Part shown: piece after piece, positions 37,701 to 49,700 of the stretch
Position numbering within the stretch: the first letter of the stretch is position 1
Layout: every line of letters begins with the position of its first letter
DNA from: Oryzias latipes
Taxonomy: Eukaryota; Chordata; Actinopteri; Beloniformes; Adrianichthyidae
Assembly (NCBI RefSeq): GCF_002234675.1
Contig: NC_019875.2
Span: forward strand, 26,254,299 to 26,318,298
Direction: 5' to 3'
Length of the DNA stretch: 64,000 nucleotides
Notes under the pieces: model-generated
Database searches by the model: none
The model's input: only the letters and a program-made list of their open reading frames with translations
Told to the model about the DNA's origin: nothing
Position numbers and translations under genes: made by a program

Positions 37701-40700
37701 CACATTCCCATTTTCCAGCTGACGTCCAACTGACGTCAACACAATGAACTTGGTTTTATTAAAAAATTCCTTCTGATTCCCGGAGCTGCCGTGTTTTTTC
37801 CGTTAACATCTGTAGAGCTTCAGTGTTGCTTCGCTGTTGTGACTTTAAAAAGTTCAGTTTTTCTACTAAAATTTAAGGCAAGCAAATCTTACACCCAAAG
37901 AAAAAAGGCCAGACATGCCAAAATAATTTAACAACAAAATCAAACTTACTCAGCTTTTTGGGGTAAAACTTGACTGAAGTTGTCTTATTTCTTAATTGTG
38001 ATTGGTCTTAATTGAGATTGATATTATTCTGTGATCAGTAGTGCCTTATTAACGTCATGGTTCTGTTTTTTTGTCATGCCATGCTTCAGGGTTTTATATA
38101 AAGACCTACACAATGAAAATTGTATTTTTGACATGTTCTTTTGGGGTTTTTTCTGATGATGGAGGACATATATTTAGAAAATTAAGATCAAATTTGCATT
38201 CATTTGTATTTTTCATATTAAACAACACAGAGGGGAAGGGGGGGGGGGGGGGGGGGGTTGCTCCACACCAACAATCATGCCCACAACTCAGAGTTGAATT
38301 TCTAATGAGAAACTACGTCGCAGAAAACAAAAGTTTTTTGATTTTGGTGAAAAACCGCATAAACATAATTAAAAATACCACTTGGAACACTTAAAATAGA
38401 TCAAAAGATGATTGAAGTGGGTCTTTAATGGTGTCTTTTTTTTAGGTTTTTCTTGTGTAGTGCTTCAGGTTTTTGTTTTTTGTTCAGATTTAGCTTTTTG
38501 TCTTATTTGCGTTTGTTTATTACATTAAGTTCTTGTTTAAAAGCTGTGTTACCTGTCTCACCTCCATTTTTTACAGTTCTGTCTTTTTTTAATGTGTTGT
38601 AAGAAGTCCATTTTCGGGAGGATTTGAAGGTCACATTCCTTTAAAAAGCCATGGGCACAAGATGCTGTTGAGAATTTAAAAATCACAGAAAAAAGGTGAC
38701 TTTGGGCAACGTGTGCCAAACTACCGCCCCATTGCTCTTTTCTTGTAAGTTGCTCTGTACAAATACAGTAGAATTTATGTTTGTTGTTTTACTTTTTCCA
38801 CAACATTGTAACATACACCCACTTTGTAATCCAGTTATGGTTGCAATCAGTTTAACCTGGGCAGCAATAAAGTTAAACTTTAATTCACAAACATTTCAAT
38901 TTACACAGCAGAAGATCCCTCTTTTTAGCATATTTATTTTGGTTTAATGACGTGCATTTTGAATAAGTTCTTATTCTAAACCAACAGCTTGCAGAGGATT
39001 CACAATTGTCTGGCAGCAAGGATTGTTGGAGCATGAACTCTTTTCACACAAAAAGTGAAAACAAACACACTGTTAGCACAACTACAATTAATTGATTTAT
39101 TAAATTGGTAATAAAATGTCTGAACAGGGAACATGAGGCTGATTTCAGGGGGGATGGAATTATAAAACCAAAGATAAAATATGACCAGTACTCCGACAAC
39201 TTTTTTGATTTGTATCGTCATTGCAGATAAGATATTCACAAGCTGAAATATCTTTTTCTCAACACTGTTTTTTCCCCAAAATATTAAGAATAAGATAGGA
39301 ATATTGGGGTATAAACGTTATATTTTTATATACTATTTAAAAACTTGCTCAAAAATGTAACTTCATGAATCAAAAAAAGACAACTGCAACAGATAAGCGT
39401 ACTTGTAACACTGGCTTATTAAATGCTGCAGTTGGTCTTTTTGTTGATTTTTTTAAAGACAGTGCCTCAGTTTAATATAAGAACTGCAGATTCAAATGTG
39501 TTAACATGTCATTCTCACATCCCCCCGGATTCCCTCCTACTTATCTACTTTGTAATAAAAGCACAGACACAGTCTTTGTGAAAGTAATATTCCTCCTATT
39601 TCATCTCTCCAGAGCAGAAAAATCACTTGATATCCACCACCATGTTGATGAACAGTTTGTAAGCGTCCTCTCTGCCTGCTTAATCACATTTATTTGACTT
39701 CATTTTAACCCAAAAAATGAATTGTATAAGGGCCTAAAATTACAGTTTTAAAGTCAGTCGGTTAAAAATACTCTTTCTATCATTAGTTTAAATGTAGCTT
39801 GTCTCATTCAGAGATTTGGGTTAGTTTCTTTATTTTGTTTCTACGACTAATTAAGCACAAGAATAGTTTTTTTTTATTTTGCCCTGGACTGAAGGACCAA
39901 ATTGTTTTCGCAATTCTTCTTTCTTACTGCGTCTTTGAGCAAAACTTTGCCCCCCGCCACATTCTCAAAAACTCACTTAGTACCAGATGAAAAGGAATTT
40001 TGGACAAAGTGAATGACTCCTCCCCAAAAATGTAATGACTTCACAGTGGTAGAAACCATCGGAAAAAATGAACGGGACAAAATCTCCCATGAGGCTAGAA
40101 AATAATAATTGTTCAACGTCCACTAACGATACCAAAACACGTGTCTGGGATGTCAAAAGGAAGTGTTACAATTATTATGGGATGGCCCCAGGACCTGAAG
40201 CTTGGTGGCCATATTGTGGCAAAGTGTGAAATTTGTCAATTTTCACTTTTTCCCACAATACAGGAAAAAGTGACTTGTCTGAGCAATCTTGACAAAATTT
40301 CTCACACATTCAATTCAATTCAATTCAATTTTATTTGTATAGCCCAAAATCACAACAACAGTCGTCTCGATGGGCTTCGAAGTAAAACATGAACTCAAAA
40401 GGATCACGAATACAAAGAGTTCAATAGGAAAATACTAAAATGAACTAACAAACTGACTAAGCTATACTGGCATCCCTGCCCTTAGACCCCCCTTCGCGGT
40501 AAGGAAAAACTCCCACATATCACTATGTTAAGTTTACAACCACAACCAAAGTTTCAGTGACCTTTGACCTCAGGAGGATGTCATCATCGTGAATAAAAAA
40601 AAAAAAATCACCTTTAGTACCAGCTACAAATTTTAAATCCTCTGAGGGATTTCGATCAATTGCCTCCAAACTCCTCAACCATCATTGAGAAGCTACTTGG

Positions 40701-43700
40701 GAAGAAATGTTGGTTTTAGAAGTTGTAGGTCATGAATGGCATTAGGGAGGCGAGCTCGCAAAAGAGGCGGTTCTAATAGAATATTGTGAAAATTTAATAC
40801 ATGAATCGTTGGCTCAAGCTAAATGAAACAATATGAACATATTAGGAATGTATGCGTGGTTGATAAAAAAACTCAACACGGGGCAGGTAGCGCCTGTGGG
40901 CCATAAAAAGCTGTTTGTGCCTTTAATTTTGTTTATTTTTAATCAACTTTTAGTTTTTTACGCAACACAACTGCCTTTGCCTTTACTATCTCAGAAAAAG
41001 CAAATACTTGTTGGAGTCTCTAAATTAAGGGGTAATCTTTTAAATAACAAATACAGACAATTTCTATAATGAGGGTCCTTTTATACAATTTGAACCAGAA
41101 AGCTCTATTAACTTTTATTACCTCCCTTCAGGCCAGATGTCACTAACATCATAAAACACTTGCATCAAATCAGGCTTGAAAGGTAGAATCACAAGAAAAA
41201 TAGGGGTCACCTGTTATGTAAAGCTGACGTTCCCACACAGGTAAGAGCTGGTGTGATGAGTCAGTAACAAACTTACATTCTCCTTTGGCCCTAAAGCCCC
41301 AAAGAAAAGATAACAGGAAGCCTAAGGTAATCCACAAACAGCCTGCTTCTCATTTATCCTCGCTACAGTAATCTGAAAGCACACATAGAAGGACAGTGGA
41401 CAGGTTTTATATGTTAAGTTCATACTCTCATCTCCAAAGAGTTGACCTAACGGATTAGGTTTGAAAACAATCACCTGAAATCAAAGCTGAAACACCCAAT
41501 CATTGTCCAGATTCCATTTATAGACCCATGTAGAGTCAATTTTAGAAACGACAGAGCCTGTGTGGCTGCGTGTGTTTTAAAAAGGAAGGGAGACAGAGTG
41601 AGAAAGCCTGCAGAAAAGGCATGGTTCACATTTATTCTTGTTAAAAAATTGAACGAGGGAAAAAGCGAGGAGTCTTGGTCTGAAAAATCAACAGCACTTT
41701 TGGAGAACACTGTGTTCCTGGCCCTCTTCCCATGCAGCCTGACAAGTCCAAAGAGTGGACAGGTGGTGTGGGGATGGTGCTGGAATGGTATAATGAGATG
41801 ATGCCCAGTGGCCATGTGGCACCACTCGCTCTTCGTATGGGGCAAAAGGGAGCCTTCGTGCCCACAGTGACCCCAGCCATGAATCACCGGCGTTGCCCCT
41901 ACCTGCCAGAATAAATCCGAACAAGCGGGCTTTGGGTCAGGGCAAGACTGGAACATTTAATGACTGGTTTCATGGCTGGAGACGACCTTTTAAATCAATA
42001 TTACGCTCCAAGCAAGCATTTAACATAGTGTCTATGACATTAAGACACAGGTAGAATATATTGTTGAGTTTGGGTTTAGGATAAATATCAGCGGCACCAC
42101 AAAGACAAGCCAATAAATGGCATTATTCTTCGTTACTTAGCTCTAAATTTGATCCTGTAAACAAACAGAATAAAAATAGAAACTCCCGTCTGGGTTAAGT
42201 GAAACCTTCTGTAGAAGGAAAAAAGGTTAGTTGTAATCCTGTTGTGGATTTGCGGATTTGACAAGGGCGTGTGCCTACTGTAAGTAATGCAAGCCAGATT
42301 ACACGTGGTTGGGGATGTGGCACAAACAATCATATGTAAGCCAAATTCACAAAAAACATCCTTTTTGGGGGGGGTCAAATGGGTAACATCCCTTTCACCT
42401 TAAATGCTACCCACTTTAAAGAAGAGAACACCTAAAGTAACATCTGTCGGTTCTTGTTAAGGCTCAATAATCTTCTTGTTCATGCTAATAAATTCCAGTA
42501 AGTCAAGTTTGGAAAAAAACACATTTGTGACTTCTGCACCCCTAAATGTCCTGAAAAAGCAAGCAACGCTTCATGGCACATTTATTGATCTAGTTAAAGC
42601 TTTTTCAAGTGGATCAGGAATTTAAAGACACAGTGGAGAGGTGTATGAACATACCTGGAAGCTTTAAAAGTGACCCACCCTGCAGTGTGTCGATGATATG
42701 ACCTCTCACTGTTACTAAAATGAAGGTGACTCTAAGTTAAACTGCTCAAAAAACTCAAAAAAGAAATGAATAAAAAGGGAAAATACATAACAAAATTTGT
42801 TTTTTTCAGAGGATTTGGCCATTAGATCCTCTCTGCTCATTCTGAAAATAGTCCCTTCACATTTATTCAGGCCATCTGTCAGCTGCAAGGAAATCTTAAA
42901 GATCCACTGCGATAAAAATTGTGTTTTCACAGGTACAAAGAAAATTAAGTTCAAAATTGCATTTCTGAGTATTTCTTTTCTCAAATTGTTGTGAATCAGG
43001 AGCGGACAAAAATACTGTTCGAATAGGAGCTCATTTTTGACAGAAAACAAGCTCCCTGCTGGGGCGCTCCAATATTGCTCGCCATTTTTGTTGCACCCGT
43101 ATTGTTAAGTTGGGGTGTGAAGGTTGTAAGCTAGCAAGAGACTGTGTAAACAAAGAGCTCTCAGCAGCAGTGTCAACAGTCCCACCTACAACTCAGAGGC
43201 AATTTTCAAATAAACGACTGCTGCTCTGCAGAAACTATGGCCGTAACTGAATTGCTTTGGGTTCTGCCATAGCCGGTCAGGTGATCTGCGGCGCAGAGGA
43301 GAAACGCATTTCTTCAAGTGGGTGTGCTCAGAAGCACGGCAGTTTACACTGAAATGTAAGTGTTAAAGTTTGGGTTTTACGTGACTTTTTAAAGTTATAA
43401 AACTGATGTTGTTATGTATTTTCTGAGCGCTGGTAGCTACACGCTAACTAGATGACCAGCAGCTACTGATGGCATCATCCAATGGTAGTAACGCCCGGAT
43501 TTAAAGACATTATCTTTTCAATATCCCTCCATTTGGAGGTGTAAAAGTCGAGGTAGGGAGAAGCCGAAGGGGTAGGGAAGCAATTCAGATTCAGCCTTGA
43601 AAATGACAAGATTTTTTATTTTGGCTAAAAACAGTATAATGATAATTAAAAGAGCACTAGAAATGCTTTTAAAAAAGCTCAAAGGATGACCAGAGTGGGA

Positions 43701-46700
43701 TTTTAAAACTTGTTTTGAGGCCATGAAATGTAATGGCATGGTTTTCACACAGTAAGTCTGCACCTTTGCGATATATTTTTCCACAGTTCAGTAGGAGAAA
43801 TGAATTTTGAAATTCTTAAAACACACACATCAGAGCGTCTGCTTTGGTGTCTCTTGGACTCAAGCTTTGGGACACATTTCTTAAGCTGTTTAAGGTCCAA
43901 TTCTTTTTTTAACATTCAAAGTTCATAAAAATTCATTGGTGCGTGCAAAAAATAATCCCTACGCTTGACATAACAAATTCTGCTTTTCTACAAGGAATGA
44001 ATACCTTTTTACTATAAAATGTGCATAAGCAAAGAATTGCTTGTTAAGTTATTGAACAGTTTTTACTTTACTTAAATCTGTTTTATAAATCAAATGAATC
44101 GATGTGCAGCATTTTCTGTGTTTTTGGAAGTAAAGGTTTAACAGTCTACCACTAATGTCTCTGTGTTTACACAAAAAAGTTTATATTTCAATCAAAGTTC
44201 ACATCCTGCTGGGTTTTTTGTACAGTGCAAGTATAAAACTGTCAAAAACTTGAATAAATCAATTAGAAAATGTTGGTTTTGCAACTCTGGCACTGAAATT
44301 GCCACATTAGAAAGCAAATAGATTAACTATAGCAGCAAAACTCACAGCGGAAGCTGAGCGGCTTTCAGTCCCGAAGTCATGCGAAGAGAAATATTGACAG
44401 ATGGGAGAGCTAAAATCTTTTTCACAAGCATACCAAGAGCAACTGGGGATGAGTACAACTCTGCAATCCCCTCGCCCGGTTCATTCACACAACAAGAGAG
44501 GAGACGAGGTTTAGCTGTGGGTAAATCTGGTTCAGATTAAAGATGTCTGTCAACTCTTCCTCAAAAGAAGCACTAGATAATTATATTAAACATCATATGG
44601 GCTTCCAATATTCACTGACGTTATTCGGAAGCTACAAGCATTCAATGCAACACACACACAGACACACACATTCCTTGTGTGTCAGAGTTTAGACTAAGCA
44701 GTGCAACGAGAGACGCTTTGAATGCTAACAGTGGCTTTAAATGAGGGATATGAAAAGAAATAGACTCACCGTGGCGAGCTCATCAAACTTTCCAAAAAGC
44801 TCATTTAACAGCTTAACGAGTTCCTGCGCTGTGCACTGAGAAGCCAGGCTGGTGAAACCAACGATGTCTGCAAACAAGATACTGAAAGAAAGAAGACATT
44901 CGGGTCAAATTCCTCATGGAGCACACTGTTAGAAGAAAATCAATCGCTGAGCTTCTTATCTGATTAGCTTGAGTGTTTTTGTCACGATAATATTTCATTA
45001 ATTCCAACATTTTGTTGTTTCTCCTTCGGCTTTTCCCATCAGGGGTTGCCACAGCGAACGAGTCGCATGGTAAACTTGGCAATGTTTTACGCCGGACGCC
45101 TTTCCTGACGCAACCCTCTCAAAGCAACCGGGCTTGGGACTGGCACAGAAGTAGAGAAGGGAACAGGAAGCAGCCCGGAGTCGAACCCTGGTTTCACGGA
45201 TGGAAAGCGCCGCAAACCAGCACGAGCTAAACCGGCTCCCACATTTATTCCAACATAATTTCAGAAAAAATCCAAAGCTAATTAAACTTAGTCTCACTCC
45301 GATGATCTTTTGATCTTTTATAAAAGCGTTTCCCAGTGGTCGTTTCTTCTTTCTCTTTCGGCTTTTCCCATCAGGGGTCGCCACAGCGAATCATCCTTTT
45401 CCACCTCACTCTATCATGGACATCTTCTACCCTAACATTAGCCAACTTCATGTCCTCTGTTAAGACATCCATGTATCTCCTCTTTGGCCGTCCTCTTGCC
45501 CTCCTGCCAGGCAGCTCCATCTCCAACATCCTTCTACCAATATATCCACTATCCCTCCTCTGGACATGTCCAAACCATCTCAGTCTGGCTTCTCTGACTT
45601 TGTCGCTGACACAGGCAACATGAGCCGTCCCTCTGATGTACTCGTTCCTTATCCTGTCTAACCTGGTCACTCCTAAGGAGAACCTCAACATCTTCATCTC
45701 CGCTACCTCCATCTCAGCCTCTTGTCTCTGTCTCACTGCTACCGTCTCTAACCCATAGAGCAGAGCTGGTCTCACCACTGTCTTGTACACCTTTCCTTTG
45801 AGTCTTGCTGGCACTCTTCTGTCACACAACACTCCTGACACTTTCCTCCAACCGCTCCAACCTGCCTGCACTCGCCTCTTCACCTCTTTTCCACAATCCC
45901 CATCACACTGAACTGTTGACCCCAAGTACTTAAACTCCTGCACCTTCTTCACCTCAGTCCCCTGTAACCTAACGCTTCTACCTTGATCCCTCTCGTTCAG
46001 ACACATGTATTCTGTCTTACTACGACTGACCTTCATACCTCTTCTTTCCAGAGCAAACCTCCACCTCTCTAGCTGTTCCTCCACCTGCTCTCTACTCTCA
46101 CTGCAAATTACAATGTCATCCGCAAACATCATTGTCCAGGGAGATTCCTGTCTTACCTCGTCTGTCAGCCTGTCCATCAGCATAGCAAACAAAAAAGGAC
46201 TCAAAGCTGATCCTTGGTGTAGTCCCACCTCCACCTTGAACCCCTATGTCTGACCTACAGCACATCTCACCACCGTCATACTTCTCTCATACATGTCCTG
46301 AACTACTCTGACATACTTTTCTGCCACTCCAGACGACCTCATACAGTACCACAGCTCCTCCCTCGGCACCCTGTCATACGCCTTCTCTAAATCTACGAAC
46401 ACACAATGCAGCTCCTTCTGACCTTCTCTGTACTTTTCCATCAACATTCTCAAAGCAAAAATGGCATCAGTGGTGCTCTTACGGGGCATGAAACCATACT
46501 GCTGCTCACAAATCTCCACCTTCTTCCTAAGCCTGGCTTCCACTACTCTTTCCCACAGCTTCATTGTGTGGCTCATCAACTTTATTCCTCTATAGTTGCT
46601 GCCGTTCTGCGTGTCACCCTTGTTCTTAAAGATTGGGACCAGAACGCTTGTCCTCCATTCCTCAGGCATCTTCTCACTCTCTAAAATCCTATTGAACACC

Positions 46701-49700
46701 CTTGTTAGAAATTCCACTGCTGTCTCTCCTAGGCACTTCCATACCTCCACAGGTACGTCATCAGGACCAACGGCCTTTCCGCTCTTCATCCTTTTCAGAG
46801 CCTTCCTAACCTCATCCTTTCCAATCTCTGCTACTTCCTGCTCCACAACAACCACATCTTCCTCCCTTCTTTCCCTGTCATTTTCCTCGTTCATCAGCTC
46901 CTCAAAATACTCCTTCCATCTTTTCTGTACACTCTCTTGGGTTGTTAGCACCTTTCCATCTCTGTCCTTAATCACCCTTATCTGTTGCACGTCCTTCCCA
47001 TCTCTGTCTCTCTGTCTGGCTAGCCTGTACAAGTCCTTCTCTCCTTCCTTTGTGTCTAACCTGTCATATAGCTCATCGTAAGCTTTCTGTTTGGCCTTTG
47101 CCACCTCTCTCTTCACTTTACGCTGCGCTTCCTTGTACTCCTGTCTACCTTCCTCAGTCCTTTCTACATCCCACTTCCTTTTAGCCAACCTCTTCCTCTG
47201 GACGCATTCCTGTACTTCCTCATTCCACCACCAAGTCTCTTTACCGTCTTTCCTCTTTCCAGATGACACACCTAGCACCTTCCTACCTGTTTCCCTGATA
47301 ATCTCTGCTGTAGTTTCCCAGTCCTCTGGAAGCTCATCCTGACCACCCAGGACCTGTCTCAACTTCTGCCTAAATTCCTCACAAGTTTCTTCATTCTGTA
47401 GCTTCCACCACTTGGTCTTCTTTTCTGTTTTCCCTCTCTTCTTCTTCCTGACCTCCAGAGTCATCTTACACACCACCATGCGGTGCTGTCTGGCTACACT
47501 CTCTCCTACCACCACTTTGCAGTCATTAACCTCTCTCAAATGACCTCGTCTACATAGGATGTAGTCCACCTGAGTACTCCTACCTCCACTTCTGTATGTC
47601 ACTCTATGTTCCTCTCTCTTCTGGAAGTAAGTGTTGACTACAGCCATTTCCATCCTCTTCGCAAAGTCCACCACCATCTGTCCCTCCAGATTCCTTTCCT
47701 TCACACCAAACCTGCCCATCACCTCCTCATCACCTCTGTTGCCCTCACCAACATGCCCATTAAAGTCTGCTCCAATAACAACTCTCTCTCCTCTGGGAAA
47801 ACTCTCTATGACCTCATCCAACTCACTCCAGAATCTCTCCTTCACTTCTAACTCACAGCCAACCTGTGGCGCATACCCACTGACTACATTCACCATCACC
47901 CCTTCAATTTCTAACTTTAGGCTCATCATCCTGTCTGAGACTCTTTTCACCTCTAGAACACTGTTTACAAACTCCCCCTTCAGAATCACTCCTACCCCGT
48001 TTCTCTTCCTATCAACACCATGATAGAACAGTTTGTATCCTCCTCCAATACTACGTGCCTTGCTGCCCTTCCACCTTGTCTCCTGCACACACAGTACATC
48101 TACCTTCCTTCTCTCCATCATGTCTGCCAGCTCTCTGCCTTTCCCTGTCATTGTGCCAACGTTAAGAGTCCCTATTCTCAAACCTATGTTCCTGCCTTTT
48201 CCCTTCTCTCTCTGGCCACGGACCCTTCTGCCTCCCCTCTTTCTTCCACCAACAGTAGTCAAATTTCCACCGACACCCTGTAGGTTAACAGCATCGGTGG
48301 CGGTCGTTGTTAACCCGGGCCTCGACCGATCCGGTATGTCTAAAGTGTTGTGGATGATTCGCATGGTTATTTTGGCAATTTTTTACGCCGGATGCCCTTC
48401 CTGACGCAACCCTCTCTATTTATCCGGGCTTGGGACCGGCACAGAAGTTACTGGCTTGCAACCCCTGTGGCTAGATTAGATTAGATCCCAGTGGTCGTTT
48501 AATTATAAATAAAATAAACCTGTGTCGTTTTCTAGGACATAGATCCTGTAGAGCGGCCGTAGTTCATTAGAAATTCGCCTCTGAGTTGTGCAGATTAAGC
48601 CTTTAACATCTTTAACACCTTACACTCTCTCCCGCTAGCTTGTAGCCCCTCACAAACCCAACCTGACATTGCCGATACAAAACATGGTGAGCAATATTAG
48701 AGCTATCCAGCCATACAGTTTTGAGCCAGATGCCTGCTCGGGCGAGGAAAACGAAGGCGCACATGGATCCATTTGTCTGCAAGTGGATGCATCAGAATGG
48801 AGTAAAGCAGGGAACTTGTGGCCCGCAAATTGTAGCACCTATGTAACTGCTGCAAGCTTTTTCCAACCGCATTTTTTTTGTCTACTCCTGTTTCACAATG
48901 ATTTGAATAAAGAAATACTCAGAAATGCTATTTTAAACTCAATTTATGAGAAAAAAAACCCTACAAGAACATGTTAAAAACACCATTTTCATTGGAATGG
49001 GTCTATAAATGACTGGTTGGCCAAGAAAAAAGTATAAGAGATAAAAAGGCTGCTCCAGTCTCTTACTGTCTTCCAGCACCGTCCAGAAGAGCAACTCAAA
49101 ATAGTAGAAGGAGTATTCTCATGGCCTTCAGAGACATGTCCTGTTAGGAGCTGCAGAGGAGCCATTCTGAGACATAATGCAACCATCAAGGTGCTGTCAC
49201 AATCTCCAGGTGAACAAGTGTTCCCTCATGACAGGCTACATATATGACTGACAGGGCCTGAACTGATACTGCAAAGCCTCTGCTTCTTAAGAAAACCAGC
49301 ACATGCTCATTCTTGGACTTAGGGGTTTTATCAAAGCTGAAATGATGAAAAACAAGCACTGCTGATCTTATCAGTGGATGACGTCAACTATTGTTCTTTG
49401 ACTGATGGATGCTGAAAACTGGTCCTCTGCAGTCTTTTAGGAAGCTGTTTACCAGGTTGTGCAATAATAAAAACATGCAGCAATTTATCTGTTCCATCTT
49501 TGATATGTGGACGCCCGCATGACCAAGTCCTGCCTTGACAGGACTTTTAAGTATCAGAGCAAAATGAATCAGGAATACTGGACAGAGGCTGATGCGATCA
49601 ATTTTGACAACTTTTCTGGTCAGAAGAATTCTAAAAAAACAAAAGTGGCAATTGTTTGAATACTTCTATGCACAAATGTACATGTCATTCACATATGGCA

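Larger units (their letters stand above)
32809..44769 (-). other. adcy1: ADCY1 intron 4 (12 kb)
   Basis: Holds the repeats at 32945, 33211, 34625, 38100, 40308 and 42898. The stretch 41470-41960 is less AT-rich and has overlapping open frames on both strands but no splice-bordered or recognisable protein. A conserved non-coding element is possible. Confidence 0.6.
45288..49007 (+). repeat. R1 element split by the RTE LINE
   Basis: Left piece 45288-45345 (TCTCACTCCGATGATCTTTT) and right piece 48501-49007 flank the LINE. Without it they join into one R1 copy of about 560 bases. The right piece retains a start codon and frame reading [19 protein letters not shown]. Confidence 0.85.

Noticed and set aside
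41471-41956. 161-codon minus frame and overlapping plus frames in ADCY1 intron 4
   Set aside because: No splice sites, no recognisable domain and overlapping frames on both strands; probably chance in a GC-richer patch.
46596-48404. Long plus-strand open frames (up to 161 codons), Ser/Pro/Leu-rich
   Set aside because: They are antisense shadows of the RTE LINE's coding strand.
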